NCBI GenBank assembly: GCA_937973635.1
Contig: CALJJZ010000065.1
Coordinates: 1 to 57,337 of the forward strand
Source: an uncultured Bacillota bacterium
GTDB taxonomy: Bacteria; Bacillota; Dethiobacteria; DTU022; UBA8154
DNA length: 57,337 nt
Direction: 5' to 3'
The notes under the pieces are model-generated. The model was not told the origin of the DNA. It made no database searches and saw only the letters and a program-made list of their open reading frames with translations. The position numbers were made by a program, and so were the translations under genes. This document shows positions 52,320-57,337 of this stretch, piece after piece; position 1 is the stretch's first letter, and the number at the start of each line of letters is the position of its first letter.

Positions 52320-54158
52320 ATGACAGAAAAGCGTGGTTTTTTAAGTCCGCATGAGGTGCCCCCTGTCCCGGGCACTGAAGGTTGGGAGCGTATGTATCCC
52401 TATTACTACATCTTTACGACAGAAGACAAGGAAATGCAAGAGTATGAAAATAAGTCATTCTGGTATTATGACGGGCTGCATTATCCTGAGCCCATGTATC
52501 CCTTCGACCTGATCTGGGACGAAGCCTGGTATATGGCCCTTTCTCAAAATAACAGCCGTATCTTTTCCATCCCTGCCTCCATGGGGATCGACCACCGTAT
52601 CCTTAACGGCTATCTCTATATCTCGCCCGTGGGCATAGAGGATCCGGAGGTAATCGAGAAGCGGGTGGCCGATTTCATGAAGCGGGCCGGCTACTATTAC
52701 CAGAACTGGGACGAGCTTTACGGTAAGTGGAAAGATAAGGTCACCTCGCTCATTAAGACAGTGGAAAATATGGAGTTCAACGCCCTTCCTCAGCTTGAGG
52801 ACGAGTCTGTGGTCTTTGAAGGCAAAGGCATGAGCAGTGGCTTTGAACTGGTGCGCAAGTACAACGAACTGATCAATTATGGCCTAGAGGCATGGCAGTA
52901 CCACTTTGAGTTCCTGAACCTGGGCTATGCCGCCTACGTGATTCTGGCCGATTTCTGCAAGAAAGTTTTCCCTGGCATGGACGACCGTACCCTCTCTAAA
53001 ATGGTGGGCGGTGTTGATGTGATCCTCTTCAAGCCTGATGAAAACCTGAGGGAGCTGGCCAAGCTGGCGGTCCAGCTGGGGGTCCAGGATAAGATTAGGC
53101 AGAGCGCCAAGCTGGATGATGCCCTTAAAGCCCTTGGCGAGAGTGAAAAGGGTAGGGAGTGGGTCAAGGCCTTTGAAGGTGCCCAGTACCCCTGGTTCTA
53201 CATGTCCACGGGCACGGGCTGGTACCACAACCACTGGACTTGGTTCGACAGGGTGGAGATCCCCTTTGGCAACATCAAGAATTATATTGAAATGCTGGAA
53301 AAAGGGGAAAGCATCGACCGTCCCATTGAGCAGGTAAGGGAGACAAAGGAGAAGCTGGTCAAGGAGTACACCGAGCTGCTCAGCAACGAAGACGACAAGG
53401 CGACCTTCCAGCAGCTGCTGGGCGTAGCCCAAACCTGCTTCCCCTACGTGGAGGACCACAACTTCTATATTGAGCACTGGTTCCACGGTGTCTTCTGGCA
53501 GAAGATGCGCCAGCTGGCAAAGATCTTTGTGGACCATGGCTTCTTTAAAGATGTGGAAGAGATCTGGTATCTCAACCGCTATGAGCTGGAGCAGGCCCTC
53601 TACGACCTGGTAACCTCCTGGGCCACCGGGGTCAGGCCGCGGGGACCTTCGTACTGGCGGGCGGAGATTGACTGGCGCAAAGACGTCATCGAGAAATTCC
53701 GCCAGTTCACACCGCCGCCGGCGGTGGGCGTTACGCCGGAAGTGGTCAACGAGCCCTTCACTATCATGCTCTGGGGTATCACCACCGGCTCCATTGAGTC
53801 CTGGCTTGATGCCAGCGGTGTCTCGCCGGAAGATGTGACGGAAATCAAAGGCTTTCCCGCCTCCTCTGGCGCGGTGGAGGGGATTGCCCGCGTGATCCGG
53901 AGCCCCGAGCAGCTCAACGAGCTGCAGGACGGGGAGATCCTTGTCGCCTCCACCACTTCGCCGAGCTGGACGCCCGTTTTCAACAAGATCGGCGCTGCGA
54001 TCACAGACGTGGGCGGAATCATGTCCCATGCGGCCATTGTCTGCCGTGAATATGGTCTGCCTGCGGTGGTGGGCACGGGCCTTGCTTCCTCGGTGATCAA
54101 GACCGGCCAGAAGCTGCGTGTGGACGGGGACAAAGGCACGGTTACTTTAATAAAATAA
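52320..54158 (+). CDS. ppsA: Phenylphosphate synthase subunit A-like (PEP-synthase phospho-His/central domain)
   Basis: 612 residues from ATG 52320 (AAAGGGGAAAAGAGG upstream; the ATG at 52302 lacks a site). The C-terminus has the swivelling phospho-His domain: KGFPASSGAVEGIARVI, DVGGIMSHAAIVCREYG with the phosphorylatable His at about residue 570, and LPAVVGTG. The ATP-grasp domain is absent and supplied by the next gene. This split matches PpsA/PpsB of Thauera-type phenylphosphate synthase, where PpsA transfers phosphate to phenol. The length (about 70 kDa) fits. Residues 1-450 are the phenol-facing part, Trp/Tyr-rich. Confidence 0.8.
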   Translation: MTEKRGFLSPHEVPPVPGTEGWERMYPYYYIFTTEDKEMQEYENKSFWYYDGLHYPEPMYPFDLIWDEAWYMALSQNNSRIFSIPASMGIDHRILNGYLYISPVGIEDPEVIEKRVADFMKRAGYYYQNWDELYGKWKDKVTSLIKTVENMEFNALPQLEDESVVFEGKGMSSGFELVRKYNELINYGLEAWQYHFEFLNLGYAAYVILADFCKKVFPGMDDRTLSKMVGGVDVILFKPDENLRELAKLAVQLGVQDKIRQSAKLDDALKALGESEKGREWVKAFEGAQYPWFYMSTGTGWYHNHWTWFDRVEIPFGNIKNYIEMLEKGESIDRPIEQVRETKEKLVKEYTELLSNEDDKATFQQLLGVAQTCFPYVEDHNFYIEHWFHGVFWQKMRQLAKIFVDHGFFKDVEEIWYLNRYELEQALYDLVTSWATGVRPRGPSYWRAEIDWRKDVIEKFRQFTPPPAVGVTPEVVNEPFTIMLWGITTGSIESWLDASGVSPEDVTEIKGFPASSGAVEGIARVIRSPEQLNELQDGEILVASTTSPSWTPVFNKIGAAITDVGGIMSHAAIVCREYGLPAVVGTGLASSVIKTGQKLRVDGDKGTVTLIK

Positions 54159-54186
54159 ATATAACTAAAATAGTAACTGAAAACGC

Positions 54187-54233
54187 CTGGCCGGAGGGTC
54201 GTTCTACGCTAGACGTTCCTCCGGCTAGGCCAG
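54187..54233 (+). repeat. Stable hairpin between ppsA and ppsB
   Basis: CTGGCCGGAGG and CCTCCGGctaGGCCAG form a long stem with a 3-base bulge and a 19-base loop, in the 176-bp gap. The tail is ACAAAAG, not T-rich, so it is more likely an mRNA stability or processing element than a terminator. Confidence 0.6.
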
Positions 54234-54334
54234 ACAAAAGCCTTTAAACGTAGTCACAACATCAAACAGGGTTTGTATAGTGTAAAAATTAAAAAGGTGA
54301 AAATTTTGGCTTTACCTCACAGGGGGGTTAAAAA

Positions 54335-55405
54335 ATGAGCAAAGAAACCAGCAACGTCTTATGGCTACATGAACTGAGCAAAGATGACCCTATGATCGCA
54401 GGCCGAAAGTGCTGTCATCTGGGGGAGATGCTGCAGGCGAAAATGCCGGTGCCTCCAGGGTTCGCCTTAACCCTCAAGGCTTATGAAACATTTTTGCAGG
54501 GCAGTGGTGCTAAAGAGGTAATTTTAAAGGTTCTGGAAAAGCATAAGCAGGAACTATTGAGCGACGTGAGCAAATTTGAAGAGATAAGCTCCTATATTAT
54601 CAACGATGTAATCCTGCACAAGGAGATGCCCGGGGAACTTAAAGAGGAAATATGCCGCTATTATGAAGAGCTTGGCCATGTCTGCAGCGATAGCGAGACG
54701 GCGGTGGCTGTCAGGTCCAGCGGGCCTATAAGTATGCCCGGTCAGTTTGACACCTTCCTCAACGTTTGCGGTTATGAGAGCTTGCTGGACCACGTGATTA
54801 AAGTCTGGGCCAGCTCCTTCAATGCCAGGGCCATGGCTTACCGCCTGCAGCGCGGCCTCGCCCTGGAGACATCTCCCATTGGTGTGGCCGTGTTAAAAAT
54901 GGTTAATGCCAGGTGCTCCGGCGTAATGTTTACCCTTGACCCGGTAAACGGCGACCCTTCCCGCATCTTTATCGAGGGGAGCTGGGGCCTAGGCGAAAGC
55001 CTGGTAAGCGGCCAGGTTACCCCGGACAAATTTATTCTGGATAAGGTAACCCTGGAAATTACGCAGAAAACCATCTGCGATAAGGCAGTAGAGCTGGTGC
55101 GCGGCCCGCAGGGAGACGTCATCCCCCGGGATGTCCCGCCGGAAAGGCGTAACATTGCCTGTCTCAGCGACGCCGAAGTCCTGGAGCTGGCTCGGATTGG
55201 CAAGCGTATTGAGAAACATTACGGCGTGGCCCAGGATATTGAGTGGGCCATTGACGACGACCTGGTCTTTCCTCGTAACATCATTATCCTGCAGACGCGC
55301 CAGGAATCTATCTGGACCAAAAAGCCAAAGGCGCCTGTGGCACCCAGAGGGAGTGCTACGGAACTGATCGCCCGCGGCCTGATGCAGGGCATCCGTCTCC
55401 ACTGA
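54335..55405 (+). CDS. ppsB: Phenylphosphate synthase subunit B-like (PEP-synthase N-terminal ATP-grasp)
   Basis: 356 residues, about 40 kDa, containing only the N-terminal nucleotide-binding part of PEP synthase/PPDK: AGRKCCHLGEM, VPPGFALTLKAYETFL, VAVRSSGPISMPGQFDTFLN, WASSFNARAMAYR, GVMFTLDPVNGDPSRIFIEG and QDIEWAIDDDLVF...ILQTR. It would bind ATP and phosphorylate the His of the preceding protein. GGGGGG precedes the ATG. A PpsC-like CBS-domain gene, the third Thauera subunit, is not seen in this window. Confidence 0.83.
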   Translation: MSKETSNVLWLHELSKDDPMIAGRKCCHLGEMLQAKMPVPPGFALTLKAYETFLQGSGAKEVILKVLEKHKQELLSDVSKFEEISSYIINDVILHKEMPGELKEEICRYYEELGHVCSDSETAVAVRSSGPISMPGQFDTFLNVCGYESLLDHVIKVWASSFNARAMAYRLQRGLALETSPIGVAVLKMVNARCSGVMFTLDPVNGDPSRIFIEGSWGLGESLVSGQVTPDKFILDKVTLEITQKTICDKAVELVRGPQGDVIPRDVPPERRNIACLSDAEVLELARIGKRIEKHYGVAQDIEWAIDDDLVFPRNIIILQTRQESIWTKKPKAPVAPRGSATELIARGLMQGIRLH

Positions 55406-55481
55406 GAAGGGCAGACCACGGGGACGAACCCAAAACACAAGCGGAAAAACGTCCCCGTGGCCTGAGGTAATATTTCCGAGG

Positions 55482-56042
55482 TTAATATTCCCCGCGCAGC
55501 AGTTTGTCTACTTTTTCCCGGATAAAAGGGATCAGCTGTCCGTTGACGATGGGGGTCTCTCCCTGCCAGTTGCGCCAATCGCCGCAGAGGGAGGCGTAGA
55601 GGTCGCCGCAGCCCCGTTCAAAGAAAAGGGCACAGCCAGGGTTGATACGGGGGGCCAGTTTCTGGAGATGGGCGAGGAGCGCATCGCGCTCCTTTTCGCT
55701 CAGCATCTGGAAGATCGTCACCACCTTGGGGTTCTTTTTATCGCTGGTGCCCATGCGCCCCCGGATGCAGATCTCCCCTGCAGGCGGTTCTTCCTCCAGC
55801 AGGCATAATAGCTCTACGCATTCTTCCAGTCTGTCCAGGACGACCACTATCTTCCAGCAGTTAAGGGGGTTTTCCAGCTTCAGGCTGCGGGGCGCCTCTT
55901 TCAGCTGGGCGGACAGGTTTTCCAGGCAGGGGAGGCAGCGGACGTAAATATGTTTTTTCGTCTCCTCCAGGCGCGGATGGTTCTCAAAGCTCATCCAGTA
56001 GCCTTTGTTGATCTCTCTCCTTCTTCCCACAAAAATCTCCAC
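55482..56042 (-). CDS. Hypothetical protein, 186 residues
   Basis: I do not recognise the family. The start is GTG after GGGGGAGG. There are nine Cys, a likely CxxC in RCLPCLENL and a stretch VVVLDRLEECVELLCLLEEE. No signal or membrane segment is seen. It converges with ppsB and continues leftward from two HAD genes, so it probably belongs with them rather than with the phenol cluster. Confidence 0.6.
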   Translation of the reverse strand: MEIFVGRRREINKGYWMSFENHPRLEETKKHIYVRCLPCLENLSAQLKEAPRSLKLENPLNCWKIVVVLDRLEECVELLCLLEEEPPAGEICIRGRMGTSDKKNPKVVTIFQMLSEKERDALLAHLQKLAPRINPGCALFFERGCGDLYASLCGDWRNWQGETPIVNGQLIPFIREKVDKLLRGEY

Positions 56043-56073
56043 AGTCTATCCTCCCCCAAATTGCTTTCCTGGT

Positions 56074-56732
56074 CTAGCCCCTTTGCGCCAGGGCTGCGGG
56101 AAGGTGGCTCAGCTTTTCCAGGACCAGGTCGGGGTTTTCCTGTAAAAGCGCCTCCCTTGTATTCTGGCCGCCCAGCACGATACCGATTTTAACCCCTGCG
56201 TTGCGGGCGGCAAAAAGGTCTGAAAGGCTGTCCCCGATATGGATGGTTTCCTGCGGCAAAGCTCCGGCCCAGGCCATGGCTTTCTGCAGCCCCTGGGGGT
56301 GGGGCTTCAGGTAGGAGAGATCGTCCCTTGTCAGGATAAGGCCGAAGCTGCCGGCAAGGGCTGCATTGTTCAGAAGGAGCTTTTCCAGGGCCCTGCGCCC
56401 GATATTGGTGACCAGGGCCAGCTTATAACTTTTAAGCTCTTGCAGCGTCTGGGCAAGATCTTCACAGGTGGTCCAGCGCGCTGCGGCATCGAGATCATAG
56501 CGGTCATAAACGGCGTCGATCAGAGCGAGGAGAGAACCGTCAGCATAACCCCAGGCTGGACCCTTTTCCTGGACGGTATTGTAGATGGCGGCATAATCCA
56601 TACCGGAAAAGGATTCGCCTATCCCTTTTGCTTTCAGCAGGGCCGTTGTTTCCGCCACCGCCCCGGCCAGGTCCCATTGGAAATCAACCAGTGTCCCCTC
56701 CCAGTCCAACGTAATCAGCTTTACCCCATCAT
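56074..56732 (-). pseudogene. HAD-superfamily hydrolase, probable +1 indel just after the start
   Basis: The HAD body is intact: LITLDWEGTLVDF, VTNIGRRALEKLLL, LKPHPQGLQKAM and HIGDSLSDLFAARNAG. No ATG, GTG or TTG lies in frame between the preceding gene and this motif. However, ATGATG at 56732 follows AAAGGGGG with good spacing but hits TAA four codons on; inserting one G in GGGG (56724-56727) would join it to the HAD frame as MMGVKLITLDWEG. I therefore mark a likely sequencing error or frameshift. An alternative is a CTG start at Leu48 of the long reading. Confidence 0.6.
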
Positions 56733-56786
56733 TTTTTCCCCCTTTGCTTTTTTGGGGCGATGCGGGGCAACCGTCCCCTGTCGCCT

Positions 56787-57337
56787 TTAGTCCGTGAGTT
56801 CCAGGAGCTCTGTCAGGTCGGCGATCTGGCCGATGATGGCCCCGGCCCCTTCTTTGCACAGGGATTGCACTGTCCCTGTTCCGGTAAGCACTCCCAGGGT
56901 AAAGAGGCCTGCTTCTCTGCCGGCGGCGATGTCACAGGGAGAGTCCCCCACGCAGAGGGTCTGCTGTGCCGGCACAGCCAGTTGCTGCAGGCAGCGGAAA
57001 AAGGGCTCGGGATGGGGCTTTTTCCTGGCGGCATCGTGGCGTGTGATCACCGCGGCAAAAAGCTCTTCCGGAACCAGGCCCGCTCTGCGGAAAAGGTCCA
57101 TTTTTTTAATATAAAAGGAAGATGTTACTACGCCAATTTTAACTCCCTTTTCTTTTAGCTGCAGCAGCAGCTCCCGTACCCCTGGAAAGAGGCGCACCTC
57201 CTCTTCATAGCGGCGCTGCCAGATCTCCTCGAAGGTCTCCATAATCTGCTGTTTGAGGCTTTCCCGGCAGCCCTCCGGCGCCGCCATACCTGTAATTGTC
57301 TCCCATCCCTCCCAGAAGCCGCGCCCTTCCCCCATAA
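56787..57337 (-). CDS. HAD-IA family hydrolase (phosphoglycolate phosphatase-like), 5' end outside window
   Basis: At least 182 residues. The cap and core motifs are present: FPGVRELLLQLKEKGVKIGVVTSS (motif II), RKKPHPEPFFRCLQQL (motif III Lys) and CVGDSPCDIAAGREAG (motif IV). The N-terminal nucleophile DxDGT is not in the window, so the gene continues beyond position 57337. The ATG at 57335 is therefore not the true start. It precedes the other HAD gene by about 55 bases. Confidence 0.8.
   Translation of the reverse strand, partial: MGEGRGFWEGWETITGMAAPEGCRESLKQQIMETFEEIWQRRYEEEVRLFPGVRELLLQLKEKGVKIGVVTSSFYIKKMDLFRRAGLVPEELFAAVITRHDAARKKPHPEPFFRCLQQLAVPAQQTLCVGDSPCDIAAGREAGLFTLGVLTGTGTVQSLCKEGAGAIIGQIADLTELLELTD

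Noticed and set aside
1-57337. CRISPR arrays, insertion sequences, prophage, rRNA or tRNA genes
   Set aside because: No regularly spaced repeats, transposase or integrase, and no tRNA-like T-loop or rRNA segment was seen.

Overview
The window looks like chromosome from an endospore-forming, anaerobic, low-to-mid GC Firmicute of the Moorella/Desulfotomaculum/Pelotomaculum kind. The evidence is an alpha/beta-type SASP, a GerW/YtfJ spore protein, the Firmicute order rplU-prp-rpmA-obg-nadD-yqeK-LCP-rsfS, an L27 with a Prp-cleaved N-terminus, strong AGGAGG Shine-Dalgarno sites and frequent TTG/GTG starts. The assignment is an inference from gene content; no rRNA or tRNA is present.

Layout. 1-6.6 kb: an amphi-Trp protein, a PHP-like protein and an SbcD/SbcC-like (YhaO/YhaN) pair. 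6.6-9.4 kb: a membrane serine protease-like protein, a rhomboid protease and a DUF697 membrane protein. 9.7-15.4 kb: a copper-amine-oxidase-N protein, WrbA and a ferric-iron ABC transporter behind a Fur-like box. 15.7-20.6 kb: a secreted GH18-like protein, an AmrS-type radical SAM protein with a Tat-lipoprotein-like signal, and a membrane spermidine-synthase-like gene broken at a 9-T run. 21-30.4 kb: an FMN-binding lipoprotein, the ribosomal/obg housekeeping run, a sirtuin, a MoaD/E1 pair and a SASP. 30.4-31.1 kb: a gene-free hairpin-rich stretch ending in a candidate small RNA. 31-41 kb: B12-radical SAM, STAS, SIMPL, radical SAM, inositol-phosphatase-like, GerW, PurL and SatP-like genes.

The most distinctive part is 41.3-55.4 kb. 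Leftward genes encode two UbiD-family proteins, a HAD protein and a 10-kDa protein that together match the alpha/beta/gamma/delta composition of phenylphosphate carboxylase, then a third UbiD, UbiX, a methyl-accepting chemotaxis protein without an external sensor domain, a free-standing XylR_N/V4R aromatic-sensor domain and a 63-residue orphan. Rightward are a GAF/PucR-type regulator and two genes that match phenylphosphate synthase subunits PpsA (phospho-His swivel) and PpsB (ATP-grasp). The simplest reading is anaerobic phenol activation: phenol + ATP gives phenylphosphate, which is carboxylated to 4-hydroxybenzoate, with a built-in cytoplasmic phenol sensor coupled to chemotaxis. The substrate is inferred from the subunit set and has not been shown.

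Two genes (18.3-20.6 kb and about 56.7 kb) are interrupted at homopolymers. Sequencing error, real mutation and slippage cannot be told apart from this sequence alone. Start codons were adjusted where a better ribosome-binding site supports it; these cases are stated.
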